64,000 nt of DNA from an uncultured Eubacteriales bacterium (GCA_934393265.1 CAKRQL010000020.1:66879-130878), one strand, 5' to 3'. Numbered from the stretch's first letter, positions 40,790 through 50,683 are shown. Notes: a model not told the origin generated them from the sequence alone. Program-made: numbers and translations.

Positions 40790-41998
40790 ATGAAAATTCT
40801 CGTTATCAACGCCGGCTCCTCCTCGGTGAAATATCAGCTTATCGATATGGAGGGAGAGCGTCTGCTCGCAAAGGGGCAGGCGGACAGAATAGGCATAGAG
40901 GGAGGCACCTTCAAGCAGAAGGTCCCCGGAAAAGACGACTACAAAATCAACGTCGATATGAAGGACCATTCGGAGGCGATAAGGCTCACTCTCGACGCCC
41001 TCGTCTCTCCGGAGCACGGGGTGATAGCCTCGCTATCCGAAATATCAGCCGTCGGTCACCGCGTCGTCCACGGCGGAGAGAGCTTCTCCGGTTCGGTGCT
41101 CATTACCGACGACGTGAAGAAGAGCATAGTTGAAAACAGCGAGCTGAGCCCCCTGCATAACCCCGCAAACCTTATCGGTATCGCCGCGTGCGAAAAGCTT
41201 ATGCCCGGCGTGCCGGAGGTCGCCGTCTTTGACACCTCCTTCCACCAGACGATGCCGGACTACGCTTATATGTACGGTCTGCCGTATGAGTATTATGAAA
41301 AGTATCACATCCGTCGCTACGGCTTCCACGGCACGTCGCACAGGTTTATAAGCCTTGAGGCGGCGAGAATGCTCGGAAAGTCTCCGGAGGAGGTGAAGAT
41401 AGTCACCTGCCACCTCGGAAACGGCTCCTCCGTCGCGGCGGTAGACCGCGGAAGAGTGCTCGATACCTCGATGGGCATGACCCCGCTCGAGGGACTGCTG
41501 ATGGGCACCCGCTGCGGCTCTCTTGACCCGGCGATAATTCCTTTTATTATGAAGAAGGAGGGGCTTGACGCCGACGCCGTTGACACCCTCATGAACAAGA
41601 GGTCCGGCATTCTCGGCATCTCGGGAATGACGAGTGACAACCGCGATATTGAGGAGGGCGCGAAGAACGGAAACGACCGCTGCCGCCTTATCGAGGATAT
41701 GATAGTCTATCAGCTCACGAAGTATATAGGTGCGTACGCCGCAGCGATGGGAGGGGTTGACGCTATCGTATTCGCCGGAGGTATAGGAGAGAATAACCCG
41801 TCCTACCGCTCCCGCGCGATAGCAAAGCTCGGCTTCCTCGGCGCCGCGGTGGACGAAAGCAAGAACATGGAGGCGGCGCACCCGTCGCACGAGTACGATA
41901 TTTCGGCAGACGGCGCGAGAGTGCGCACACTCGTTATCCCGACGAATGAGGAGCTTATGATAGCCCGCGACACTTCGGAGATAGTCGCAGGACTCTGA
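40790..41998 (+). CDS. ackA: Acetate/propionate kinase
   Basis: A 402-residue ASKHA kinase. MKILVINAGSSSVKYQLID opens the phosphate-binding site, VGHRVVHGG follows near residue 85, then RRYGFHGTSH near 177, CHLGNGSSVAAV near 206, and FAGGIGENNPSYR near 325. It makes ATP and acetate or propionate from the acyl-phosphate. It is divergent from the BMC operon and probably supplies its final step, with PduL making the acyl-phosphate. Such a kinase also serves general acetate formation, so its link to the BMC is by position. Confidence 0.95.
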   Translation: MKILVINAGSSSVKYQLIDMEGERLLAKGQADRIGIEGGTFKQKVPGKDDYKINVDMKDHSEAIRLTLDALVSPEHGVIASLSEISAVGHRVVHGGESFSGSVLITDDVKKSIVENSELSPLHNPANLIGIAACEKLMPGVPEVAVFDTSFHQTMPDYAYMYGLPYEYYEKYHIRRYGFHGTSHRFISLEAARMLGKSPEEVKIVTCHLGNGSSVAAVDRGRVLDTSMGMTPLEGLLMGTRCGSLDPAIIPFIMKKEGLDADAVDTLMNKRSGILGISGMTSDNRDIEEGAKNGNDRCRLIEDMIVYQLTKYIGAYAAAMGGVDAIVFAGGIGENNPSYRSRAIAKLGFLGAAVDESKNMEAAHPSHEYDISADGARVRTLVIPTNEELMIARDTSEIVAGL

Positions 41999-42021
41999 CT
42001 GCTTACCCCCATATCCGTGTA

Positions 42022-42053
42022 TAAAAAACTCCCCTTTTCGGGGAGCTTTTTTA
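42022..42053 (+). terminator. Terminator of ackA
   Basis: AAAACTCCCC and GGGGAGCTTTTTT form an intrinsic terminator with a short TTTTC loop. Confidence 0.9.
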
Positions 42054-42172
42054 TATCTCCTTTTTTGCTCTCCCAAGCTGTAATCGCCGGGAATATGTAA
42101 ATTATAGTTTACACATATTTGCACTTACGAAAACAAAATATAAAAAATATTCCGAAAATGCGGAGCTCTGTA

Positions 42173-42201
42173 TTGACGGGGCAGCTATTACGGGGTATAA
42201 T
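42173..42201 (+). promoter_or_regulatory. Promoter of the heparinase-like gene
   Basis: TTGACG (42173-42178) and TATAAT (42196-42201) with a 17-bp spacer; the leader is about 100 bases. Confidence 0.82.
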
Positions 42202-42306
42202 GGTCATGGCAGCCGCGGAGAGCCCTCTCTCTCTGCGTACCGCGTGCGGACTGCCCGCAGTGCACATGTAATTGTATACTAAAAAATGATTGTGAGGTTG
42301 CATAGC

Positions 42307-44151
42307 ATGACAGGTAAACAGATTCTTATCGACACCGAAAAGCGACACCCGAATAACCACCATCCGCGCCTTATCTTCACGGAGGAGGGCTTCTCGGAGC
42401 TCCGCGCAAAGAGAAATGACGGGGTCTACAAAAAAATCATTGATAAGCTTATTGCCGATTGCGACAATATCCTGACGGAGGAGCCGACAAGGTTCTTTAT
42501 CCCGGACGGCATACGTCTTCTGCAGGCCTGCCGTCGCGTGTCCGACAGGGTTATGACCCTCTCTATGATATATCACATCACCGGGGACGAAAAATATGCG
42601 GAGCGCGCATACCGCGAGCTCGAGGCCGCCGCAGAGTACCCGAACTGGAACCCGAAGCACTTTCTTGATGTCGGAGAGATGACGAGCGCGTTCGGTCTCG
42701 GCTATGACTGGCTTTATAACTACTTGACCCCGGCGCGCCGTGAGAAGCTGCGCCGTGCTACCGTGAAAATGGGTCTTATCCCCGCTCTTGACGACTTTCA
42801 TGATCTCCCGAGGGAGAGAACCTACCGCTGGTTCCAGGATAATCCGGGCGACAACTGGAAGTTCGTCTGTGGCGCCGGACTTACGATGAGTTGCCTTGCC
42901 ATGTTCGACGACGAGGAGGACAGGGCGATATTCGAGGAGATCGTCGGCACGGCGTATGACGACTGCTATAAGGCGGTGCGCAACTTCTATGCGGAGGACG
43001 ACGGCGCATATTGCGAGGGACCTACATATTGGGAGTACGCTACAAACTTCCTCGAGTTTCTCTATTGCTCTCTTACGAGTGCGGCGGGTACCGATTACGG
43101 ACTTACCGACTGGGTCGGACTTGCAAAATCCCCGTACTTCATTCTTTCGGTCTGCTCTCCGGATTTCACCGGCTTCAATTTCGGCGATGCGTCGGAGTGC
43201 CGTATGATCCCCCGCTGCATGAGCTGGTTCGGCACCCGCTTCGGCGACGCCGGACTTACGAATCTGCGCGTTAAGGATATAATGGACGGCAGGGGCTTCA
43301 CGGTGCATGACCTCTTCTTTAAGCTTGACCTGCCGGACGCCCCGCTCGACAGGCTCCCGATAGCCTATGTCGGAAAAGGGCATGAGCACGCATCCATGAG
43401 AACAGACAGAACGCCGGATGCGTTCTTCTCGGCTATCCATTACGGCTACAACGGTGCCTGTCACGGTCACCTCGATATCGGCACCTTTATCGTTAATATA
43501 GGCAACAAGCGTTTCTTCAGCGACCTCGGACCGGATAACTACAATCTTGTTCCGTACCGCGGGACCTATCGCTATCGCGCAGAGGGACACAACACGATAG
43601 TGTTCAATCCCTCGCCGGAGGAGGATCAGGTGAGAGATGGACGCGCGTATGTTGACCGTTGCAATGCCGACGGCGACAGCTTCGTCATTTCGGATATCTC
43701 CGGCGCGTTCAGTGGGCAGAGGGTGTCCCGCGGTATGAGAATGTACCGCGATATTCCCGCCGTCGTTATCCGCGACGAGATAGAGTGCCTGCCCACCGAC
43801 CTCTGCGACTGGCACGCTCATACGAGCGCGAGGATAGATCTCTCGGACGGGTGCCGCACGGCGACGCTTGATATAGACGGGACGAAGCTCCGCGTCCGTA
43901 TCATGAGCCCGGACGGGAAGTTTGAGATCCGCCCGGCAGAGCCGGATGAGACCTCTCCGAAGGTGCAGGGCCAACGCAATCAGCAGGGCAAATTTGACGA
44001 GCAGGCGAAGAATCCGAGATATAAGAAGCTGACAATACGCCTCACGGGTAAGAGCGCCTATGCGATATCGGTCGCGATGTCTCCGGTAGCAGAGGACGGC
44101 ACCGACGGTCTCGCCCGCGTTAAGGACCTCCCGCTCGCCGATTGGCAGTGA
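42307..44151 (+). CDS. Heparinase II/III-like protein
   Basis: The 614-residue product has an alpha/alpha-toroid N-terminal half (about 1-330; e.g. LSMIYHITGDEKYAERAYRELEAA and AFGLGYDWLYNYLTPARREKL) and a beta-sandwich second half starting near SAIHYGYNGACHGHLDIGTFIV. The NHxH-like GHLDIG with a preceding His, and YRAEGHNTIVF, are typical of heparinase II/III polysaccharide lyases. It has no signal peptide, so it is either cytoplasmic, acting on imported oligosaccharides, or exported in another way. I start at ATG 42307, nearer GTGAGG than the ATG at 42286. The substrate is unknown. Confidence 0.88.
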   Translation: MTGKQILIDTEKRHPNNHHPRLIFTEEGFSELRAKRNDGVYKKIIDKLIADCDNILTEEPTRFFIPDGIRLLQACRRVSDRVMTLSMIYHITGDEKYAERAYRELEAAAEYPNWNPKHFLDVGEMTSAFGLGYDWLYNYLTPARREKLRRATVKMGLIPALDDFHDLPRERTYRWFQDNPGDNWKFVCGAGLTMSCLAMFDDEEDRAIFEEIVGTAYDDCYKAVRNFYAEDDGAYCEGPTYWEYATNFLEFLYCSLTSAAGTDYGLTDWVGLAKSPYFILSVCSPDFTGFNFGDASECRMIPRCMSWFGTRFGDAGLTNLRVKDIMDGRGFTVHDLFFKLDLPDAPLDRLPIAYVGKGHEHASMRTDRTPDAFFSAIHYGYNGACHGHLDIGTFIVNIGNKRFFSDLGPDNYNLVPYRGTYRYRAEGHNTIVFNPSPEEDQVRDGRAYVDRCNADGDSFVISDISGAFSGQRVSRGMRMYRDIPAVVIRDEIECLPTDLCDWHAHTSARIDLSDGCRTATLDIDGTKLRVRIMSPDGKFEIRPAEPDETSPKVQGQRNQQGKFDEQAKNPRYKKLTIRLTGKSAYAISVAMSPVAEDGTDGLARVKDLPLADWQ

Positions 44152-44223
44152 CTTCCCGCAAAATAAAGTATAATGCAGAAAATTCCGCGCCCCGTGGTGC
44201 TCGTCACCGGGGGCGCGGAGATG

Positions 44224-44257
44224 AGAGACCTTTTATGTGATGAGGTCTCTTTTTTTA
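44224..44257 (+). terminator. Terminator of the heparinase-like gene
   Basis: AGAGACC (44224-44230) pairs with GGTCTCT (44244-44250), followed by TTTTTTATTTT. A GC-rich hairpin (CCGCGCCCC/GGGGGCGCGG, 44186-44217) lies just before it. Confidence 0.88.
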
Positions 44258-44317
44258 TTTTACATATAGTCTTGTGTTTTTGTGGAGCGTGTACTGCTCC
44301 CATGCCTGGAAATTGTG

Positions 44318-44331
44318 ATTTGTGCACAAAT
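44318..44331. promoter_or_regulatory. 14-bp palindrome upstream of the second secreted protein
   Basis: ATTTGTG-CACAAAT is a perfect palindrome about 30 bp before the -35 box. It resembles a dimeric regulator site. Confidence 0.45.
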
Positions 44332-44361
44332 TTTCATTTTTGTTTATATGAATAAAAGCAA

Positions 44362-44390
44362 TTGCGTTTTTTCTTATTTTTTGTTATAAT
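44362..44390 (+). promoter_or_regulatory. Promoter of the 1374-residue secreted protein gene
   Basis: TTGCGT (44362-44367) and perfect TATAAT (44385-44390) with a 17-bp, T-rich spacer. Confidence 0.82.
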
Positions 44391-44500
44391 TTGCATAACG
44401 GAAATAGATAATACGCAATGTTCTCTCTTTTCCGCGGCGCGCACATGCGCAAATTTCCCCGTTTTATTCTCGCAAAAACGAAAACAAAAAGGAGAAAAAC

Positions 44501-47500
44501 ATGAAAAAACTCTGGAAAGTACTGCTCTCCGTACTCGCCTTTGCGGTTGTTTTCGCCTGCGTCCTTGCTTTGGACACGTCGGCGGATACAAAGGCGGCTA
44601 TCACGGAGAATACCGACGATGCGGCGGGTCTGTTCCGCGTACTCGACGCCTCGGGAACCGAAATCGGCAAATACAAGCTGCTGAGGTCGGCTGTAAACGC
44701 TGCGCCTGACGGAGGAAGGGTTGAGGTCACAGCCGATTACAACGCGGCGGCTATCTCCGTCTCTATGCAGGATGCCGGCAAGGAAAAAAGCATAACCGTT
44801 GACCTTATGGGGCATACGGTCTATGAGTCCTCTCTCTGGACAAAATACAGCCAGTATTTCCTCGTAAGAAACGGCTACGGTCTGAAAATAACGAGCTCCG
44901 TCGGCAGGGGCAGGTTCGTATTTTCTAAATACATGCTGCTTGTTCAGGCGGACATCAACAAGAATACCGGGCTCACAAACAATGTCGAAATAGAGAACAT
45001 CGATATTGAGTCGGCTGTAGAGTCGTATTACATAATAAAAGCCGGCACCGGTACGCTGTCTATGAAGAATATGAACATAACGGCGACCTCCGGTGGTATT
45101 CTGCCGATAAATCTTCAGAGAGATGTAGACAGCTCCTCTCTTGAGGTTACAATGAACAATGTCATTATCAACTCCGCGAGAAACGGTCTGAGATACAATG
45201 CAACAGGCACAACCGCCTTCGCACTTAATCTTACGCTGAACAACTGCGAGATCACTTCCGAATACTACGCTTACAAAACCGACGGCACAGCTACGCCCGA
45301 CGGAAACGGAGCTATACACTTCGTATCGGTCGCGAGCAACAATGACAGCATAAATCTCGTGCTGAACAGTACCGAGATTTATACGAATATGAAGGCCGCG
45401 ATTACTGCAGAGCAGAACCCGCAGATAAGCGTAACGGCTGACAAGTGCACCGTACATACGAATGTCAATGACACCATGAATGTCGATGGTGCACAGATCT
45501 TCAGGGCGGCGCACGGTCTTACAAAGAGCGGGACGATAAAGTTCACAAGCTCCGACCTCTCCGTTTACAGACGACTTGTCGACACGGGCTACGGGGCGAT
45601 AGACTCAGAGCACAATACCTCTTTCGTTTTCGACAACTGCAGGATATACAGCAAGGTTGCTGACTGTATCGCGGTTGCCGCCGGTAACAATTTTACATTC
45701 GGCGGAATTAAGACAAGACTTATCTCCCCGAACGTCAACGTCTGGGACAGATGTCTGGACATCGACAAGACTGGTGCCTCAGGCACCGCCGGTACGATAG
45801 CGTATGGCTACGGTGTCAGAGCGGCAGGCAACAATGTATCCGGATTTGCCGAGGACGGGCTTGAGACAGACGGCTGCAGGTATGTCTACGGCGCGACGAA
45901 GTACGAGGGGTCACAGCAGGGCGACAACTCCGTATATAATAATCAGACTGTCGGCGAAGTGAACTACGGCACCGAGACAAAGGATGTCGTAAACCCGAAG
46001 GACGGTCAGCTTTACCGTCAGCTCTGGGTATACGGCAAGGGTACCGGTACCAATAATACATATCCGTGGCTCAATCCGACAAAGGCGCCTATCGTTCCGG
46101 GCTCAAACCTCAGGTATCTTGCGTTTGAAATGGACATATCGGTTCTTGAGGACATGCCGGATGTGACTCTTATATACTTCGCCGGAAGAAATTCTGACGG
46201 TAAAGGTTGGTGCGTCAACAGTGATAAGTATCTTTCGGTAGTTAAAACCACCGGCGGCGTGAATATCAAATTCAACGGTGCTACGCAGTTTTTGAGATCC
46301 GGTCACTGGGCACATCTTACCATGGTATTCCGGCTCTCAACGGAGGTCGTGGGCGGCGCAAATCAGTCTGCCGTAGCCGCATTCGTTGACGGGAAGCTTT
46401 TGTCTTCGGTATCCTCCGGATACTTTACCGCTGAATTTGCAAAGATATCCGACGGAAGAGTTAATCCTACGCTCAGAGCAGCAGAGGGAACAAACGCTCA
46501 TATAAACGTTGCGAACATCCGTCTTGCTTCTTATGCAAATGCGGACTTTGAGTCCAATGTATTCTCCGCGAACCCGACCGTTGAAGGCTCGGATTATCTC
46601 TCCGGCGCGAAGAGCGATATGGCAGACTTCCCGGGCGTGAGCTTCCACTTCACAGACGGAACTGTTGAGGAAGGGAATGTGAGTGTCGGCGATACCGCCA
46701 CGACGGTTGGCGGAGCCTTCTTCGCAAGGCAGGCTACTCTCGCATACAATGCGGGTAAGGTCCTCCTCGGTTGGTCAAGGACCGAGGGCGGCGGGCTCTT
46801 CTCCGGCACTCTCACGCAGGAGGAAATAGACGCGGGACTTGATTTCTATCCCGTTCTCGCTACTTTCGCTGAGGCGAAGGACACGGTGCAGGCGGTCATG
46901 CTTGAGGGCACAACCGTAAAGGCTTATATCAATTCGGATAACTTCCATACGATAGATGCGTCCGCCGCAAAGATAGCCGATGCTCCGCTTGCAAATATAA
47001 CCGTGGGCTCCAAGACCTATATTATACTTGTAAACGATATGACCGTGTATGGTGCGGCTGAAATAACGGGTAGCGGCGACATGGAAAAGGGTGCGCTCAC
47101 AAAGGTTTATTTTGACCTTAACGGGCATAGGCTCACCGCCGATTACGCTAACTGGAGGAGCAATAGCACATATAAGTATGCGTTCAGAACCGTTCAGCTC
47201 GTTACCTTCTACGTATACTCATCCGCTGACGGTGCGGTAGCGGATATGGGAAATGCTTCGCTCGTTATGCAGAACCACACTCATGAGGTTTATATAGGTG
47301 CAAATAGCTCCAATAATGCAAAGCAGGGACAGAATCCCTATGCAGGTAACCTTACGATAAAGACAGATGATTATCTTGTCCGTAACAATGCGGCTGACGG
47401 TCTTCATATAAGCGGAGTTACAATTAATGCCGGCTTCGGAATCAGCTTCAGAGCGCTGACAAAGAGAAGCGATTATCCGACCCTTATATTTGCTGTCCGC

Positions 47501-48625
47501 GACAGCGACATAACCGTCGCAAATTCGTTTATTTCGTTCTCGATTGACGGTGGTCAGACGAGCGGCATTACCGCAACGATGGAGAGCAGCACGCTGTTCG
47601 TCGGAGGCAGATTTATTGATAACCCGCCGGCGTCAGCCGTTTCGGGCGCGAATATCGCCACCGACGTAACCGTGACAAACAGCACTGTCTATGCAAATGA
47701 TGCAAGCGTTCCCGAGAAGGTAACGGGAAAGATTACCGTCATCGGCGGAAATACCTATGTCAATGCCGCGCCAGGAATAGTTCTTGACACCGGAAAGGCA
47801 CTTCGCCCGACCGTCGTGAATAAGAACGGCGTGACATTTACAAAGACGGTAGCAGGTGAGAACGAGATAGCAGGCGTAAAGTTTAACCTTACCCTCTACT
47901 CGAGCTTCAACCTTAACCTCTACGTCCTCTCCGAGTACGGGCTTGGCGGCGATACGGTTGAGATTGACGGCTACACGTATACAAAGCGCGAGTATTCGTA
48001 TGCCGCGCACGAGATTGCTAAGGCACAGAGCATAAAGCTCGGCAGCTTTGACGCAATAAGCGTGTCCGTGCTTGATTATGCAAAGGCGCTCTTCGCTCTT
48101 GATGACAGCGCGCTCATGACGAATGAAAAGACCCTTATGGCAGACGCGCTCGTGTATGCGAACGCCGCGGCGAAGCTCATAGGCGGCTCGGAGAACGCCG
48201 AAATAACCGCTCTCCTTACCGCAAACAAAGCCTATAAGTCGCCCCTCAAGACCTTCAACGGAGTGGCAAAGGATATGACCTCCGTCTCCGACGGATTTGT
48301 CTCCGCGTCCCTTGACCTCACATCACAGCCGAGGTTCATCTTTACGATAAAGAGCGGAGCTAAGGTAAGCGTAAGCTACACTAACTTCTGGGGCGTAAAG
48401 GTAACAAAGACCGAGGCTGACGCAGTCGACGGAAAGATAATTATAGACGACATGCGTATCTTCGACTTTGCAAATGAGTTCACCCTTACGGTAGGCGAGA
48501 AGAGAACAACCTACTCTCTTGCAGACTACGCGGCTAACACGGATGTACAGGAGCTCTGTAACGCTCTCTATACCTACATAGAGACCGCAAAGGCGTTCAA
48601 GGCTGCAAACCCCAAGGTGCAATAA
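44501..48625 (+). CDS. Giant secreted beta-helix / LamG-like protein
   Basis: The 1374-residue product starts behind AAAAAGGAG and has a signal peptide (MKKLWKVLLSVLAFAVVFAC...LDTSAD). Residues about 40-480 are beta-helix-like with many Asn/Thr/Ser ladders. About 500-690 resembles a concanavalin/LamG fold (LRYLAFEMDISVLEDMPDVT; GHWAHLTMVFRLS). A second beta-helix region covers about 780-1090. The last 270 residues repeat the C-terminal module of the protein at 7843-11349 (LxxYVLSEYG, SVLDYAKALFA, then TYSLADYAAN...LCNALYTYIETA). There is no LPXTG or other anchor. A surface-exposed or released protein is likely; activity is unknown. Confidence 0.85.
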   Translation: MKKLWKVLLSVLAFAVVFACVLALDTSADTKAAITENTDDAAGLFRVLDASGTEIGKYKLLRSAVNAAPDGGRVEVTADYNAAAISVSMQDAGKEKSITVDLMGHTVYESSLWTKYSQYFLVRNGYGLKITSSVGRGRFVFSKYMLLVQADINKNTGLTNNVEIENIDIESAVESYYIIKAGTGTLSMKNMNITATSGGILPINLQRDVDSSSLEVTMNNVIINSARNGLRYNATGTTAFALNLTLNNCEITSEYYAYKTDGTATPDGNGAIHFVSVASNNDSINLVLNSTEIYTNMKAAITAEQNPQISVTADKCTVHTNVNDTMNVDGAQIFRAAHGLTKSGTIKFTSSDLSVYRRLVDTGYGAIDSEHNTSFVFDNCRIYSKVADCIAVAAGNNFTFGGIKTRLISPNVNVWDRCLDIDKTGASGTAGTIAYGYGVRAAGNNVSGFAEDGLETDGCRYVYGATKYEGSQQGDNSVYNNQTVGEVNYGTETKDVVNPKDGQLYRQLWVYGKGTGTNNTYPWLNPTKAPIVPGSNLRYLAFEMDISVLEDMPDVTLIYFAGRNSDGKGWCVNSDKYLSVVKTTGGVNIKFNGATQFLRSGHWAHLTMVFRLSTEVVGGANQSAVAAFVDGKLLSSVSSGYFTAEFAKISDGRVNPTLRAAEGTNAHINVANIRLASYANADFESNVFSANPTVEGSDYLSGAKSDMADFPGVSFHFTDGTVEEGNVSVGDTATTVGGAFFARQATLAYNAGKVLLGWSRTEGGGLFSGTLTQEEIDAGLDFYPVLATFAEAKDTVQAVMLEGTTVKAYINSDNFHTIDASAAKIADAPLANITVGSKTYIILVNDMTVYGAAEITGSGDMEKGALTKVYFDLNGHRLTADYANWRSNSTYKYAFRTVQLVTFYVYSSADGAVADMGNASLVMQNHTHEVYIGANSSNNAKQGQNPYAGNLTIKTDDYLVRNNAADGLHISGVTINAGFGISFRALTKRSDYPTLIFAVRDSDITVANSFISFSIDGGQTSGITATMESSTLFVGGRFIDNPPASAVSGANIATDVTVTNSTVYANDASVPEKVTGKITVIGGNTYVNAAPGIVLDTGKALRPTVVNKNGVTFTKTVAGENEIAGVKFNLTLYSSFNLNLYVLSEYGLGGDTVEIDGYTYTKREYSYAAHEIAKAQSIKLGSFDAISVSVLDYAKALFALDDSALMTNEKTLMADALVYANAAAKLIGGSENAEITALLTANKAYKSPLKTFNGVAKDMTSVSDGFVSASLDLTSQPRFIFTIKSGAKVSVSYTNFWGVKVTKTEADAVDGKIIIDDMRIFDFANEFTLTVGEKRTTYSLADYAANTDVQELCNALYTYIETAKAFKAANPKVQ

Positions 48626-48888
48626 AAGCATACAGGGATTAACATGATTCCGAGGGGAACTTCCGCGCGCATAATAAGGTATCTTGGCAAGCGGAGGTGC
48701 CCCACTATGAAGCCCGTATCCCCCCGCGGGCGTGTATAAAAAACGGGCAGGGAACAAAGGAAAATCCGCACTTTAGCTGCGGAAAAGCCCGCTGTCCCGC
48801 CCGGGAAATACAACAAAAAAAGGAGCCGCGGTGCCCCGCGCTCCGAGAGCTGAAATAACTCGTGAGAAGCATAAATTGATTGGACGAG

Positions 48889-48913
48889 GAGCCGGGATTT
48901 TCCCGGCTCTTTT
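48889..48913 (+). terminator. Terminator-like hairpin
   Basis: GAGCCGGGA-TTT-TCCCGGCTC, a perfect 9-bp stem, then TTTTG. It lies about 265 bases after the secreted protein gene. The bases between hold no supported gene. Confidence 0.8.
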
Positions 48914-48925
48914 GTATTACAAAAA

Positions 48926-49025
48926 ACTGCCGACAGGCAATACCACTCGCGTGTAACGCGAACATCACTGCGAAGCAATATCACTCGCCGACAGGCGAAT
49001 ATAACTGCGCCGGCGTGCCCGGCGC
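48926..49025. repeat. Cluster of short phased hairpins
   Basis: At least five small inverted repeats follow one another, joined by AATAYCACT-like spacers: TGCC-GACA-GGCA, TCGCG-TGTAA-CGCGA, TGC-GAA-GCA, TCGCC-GACA-GGCGA and GCGCCGG-CGTG-CCCGGCGC. The period is about 20 bases. A further AAAATCAT/ATGATTTT stem lies at 49073-49098. The rest of 49026-49175 shows nothing I can name. Confidence 0.75.
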
Positions 49026-49175
49026 CACCTCCCGCAGGCAGGCTTATTCAGCCTCATAATTTGCAAGAAAATCATACCGCAGATGATTTTCCTCCGGCGT
49101 CGCTTCATTTCGCAGCTATTTTGCTAATGGAATATTGTTTTTATTGTATTCAAGAGACATATCTTACACCTTAAA

Positions 49176-49934
49176 TCAAACATACCTGAGAACAAGAATA
49201 TTCATTTTGCCCTTTTTGGTGTCCGAGATATGACCGCGGTAGATAAATCTGCCGTGACCGCGGACGCTGACGGTCTCGCCCGGCTTCGGCAAATAGGAGG
49301 GAGATGCGACTGAGGCACCGTCGCAGAATACGAGGGAGCGGACAAAGAGATTTTTTGCCTCCTCGCGCGAGAGGTCATAGAGCTTCGCTATAACTCCGTC
49401 GAGCCGCTCGCTCTCCGCCTTTACTATCGTCTCCTCCGTGCGGAAGAGCACCTCCTCCGGGACGCTCCCGGCGCGGGATACCGTGACGTCGGTATGCCTG
49501 ACCCGGGTCAGCGACCCGCAGACAAAATCCGCGAGCTCCTCCTTTACAAATATGTAAGCGCCGAGCCCCGCGCGCGGAATATCGCCGAGGGTTTCCCGCT
49601 TTATTCCGAGGTTCATAAGCGCGCCGAGGTAGTCCCGGTGCGTCAGCTCCTCCGCATACTTTTCCGACCTCGGGCGGACGGCAAGCGCAGCTATCGGATA
49701 ATCAACCGTATAGCCGAACTCCTCCGGGTCACCGAACCGCGCCATAACCCGCTCACACCCACGGGCACCGCCGAAGGTCTCGTAGTGAACATGCGGGAAC
49801 TCCGAGCGCGCGGCGGAGCGGAGTATATTCTGCTCCATGAGCCCGAGAAAGTCGGTAAATTCATACACGCCCCCGGTATATGCGCGCTCAGAGAGCTCTA
49901 TGAGACGCTTTTTTACAAGCTCCGCCTCGTCCAT
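49176..49934 (-). CDS. YlmH-like S4-domain RNA-binding protein
   Basis: A 252-residue protein with an N-terminal YlmH_RBD-like part (FTDFLGLMEQNILRSA; RDYLGALMNLGIKRETLGDI, residues about 100-120) and a C-terminal S4 domain (ERLDGVIAKLYDLSREEAKNLF near 178). YlmH family proteins act on ribosomes and nascent-chain quality control. It starts one base into the stop of the PPIase gene (TAATG), so the two are coupled. It lies apart from division genes, unlike in many Firmicutes. Confidence 0.9.
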   Translation of the reverse strand: MDEAELVKKRLIELSERAYTGGVYEFTDFLGLMEQNILRSAARSEFPHVHYETFGGARGCERVMARFGDPEEFGYTVDYPIAALAVRPRSEKYAEELTHRDYLGALMNLGIKRETLGDIPRAGLGAYIFVKEELADFVCGSLTRVRHTDVTVSRAGSVPEEVLFRTEETIVKAESERLDGVIAKLYDLSREEAKNLFVRSLVFCDGASVASPSYLPKPGETVSVRGHGRFIYRGHISDTKKGKMNILVLRYV

Positions 49935-50683
49935 TATCCGAGAATATCAACGGGGTAGAGTATCTTCAGCTGTGCAACCTTTGAGGAATACGCCTGTTGC
50001 TGCTTTTCGGCAAGAAGCGCCTCCTTTATTCTCTCCTTAACGTCGGTGAAGGGGATTTTCTCGCCTGCGCTCTTTTTGTTCAGGCGGATGAGGTGATAGC
50101 CGAACTGGGTCTTTACCGGCTCTGCCGTTATCTCCCCCTCCTTCATTGCAAATACGGCAGCGTCAAATTCCGGGACCATCTGCCCCTTGCCGAAGTCACC
50201 GAGGTCTCCGCCGTTTTCCTTTGACGGGCAGGAGGAGTACTCGCGCGCCGCGTCCTCAAAGGTTATCTTTCCCGCCGCAATGTCGGAGAAAATCTTCTTT
50301 GCCTTGTCCTCCGTGTCGACAAGAATGTGCGAGGCGTTCACCGTCTCGGGCGCGACAAATTTGTCGGCGTTTTCGTTATAGTATTTTTCCGCCTCCGCGT
50401 CGCTCACCGTTATTGACGAGAACGCGCGCTCCGCATTGTAGTTTATAAGGAGTCTGTCGCGCAGCTTTGCAAGCTGTGCCTTGAACTCCGGCTCCGCCTC
50501 GAGGAGGTTGCGCCGCGCGTCAAGCAGGAAGAGCTTGTTGTCTATCAGCTGCTCGAGTATTCTCTTTCTTCCCTCCGGGGTGTTGTAGGCTTTCCCGCGC
50601 TCTCCGAGCTCTGCGAGAAATTCGTCGACGTCTCTGTCGCTTATCGGCATACCGCCGACGTTTGCAAGTATTCTTTCGTTCAT
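49934..50683 (-). CDS. Parvulin-type peptidyl-prolyl isomerase, cytoplasmic
   Basis: A 249-residue protein with an N-terminal SurA/trigger-like helical arm (MPISDRDVDEFLAELGERG) and a PpiC domain (about 115-205; ASHILVDTEDKAKKIFSDI; CPSKENGGDLGDFGKGQMVPEF split here; TQFGYHLIRL). It has no signal peptide or lipobox, so unlike PrsA it should act inside the cell. It is coupled to the S4 protein downstream. Confidence 0.92.
   Translation of the reverse strand: MNERILANVGGMPISDRDVDEFLAELGERGKAYNTPEGRKRILEQLIDNKLFLLDARRNLLEAEPEFKAQLAKLRDRLLINYNAERAFSSITVSDAEAEKYYNENADKFVAPETVNASHILVDTEDKAKKIFSDIAAGKITFEDAAREYSSCPSKENGGDLGDFGKGQMVPEFDAAVFAMKEGEITAEPVKTQFGYHLIRLNKKSAGEKIPFTDVKERIKEALLAEKQQQAYSSKVAQLKILYPVDILG

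Noticed and set aside
42109..43974. 621-residue open frame on the minus strand opposite the heparinase-like gene
   Set aside because: The plus-strand frame has clear family motifs; the opposite frame is an effect of GC-biased third positions, without start signals or recognisable domains.
48643..48740. Short ORF downstream of the 1374-residue protein as a counterpart to the peptide at 11364
   Set aside because: It has no ribosome-binding site and no resemblance to the peptide at 11364-11504.
48926..49025. Hairpin cluster as a CRISPR array
   Set aside because: Stems vary while joining segments are alike and far too short; there is no repeat of 23-47 bp with unique spacers.
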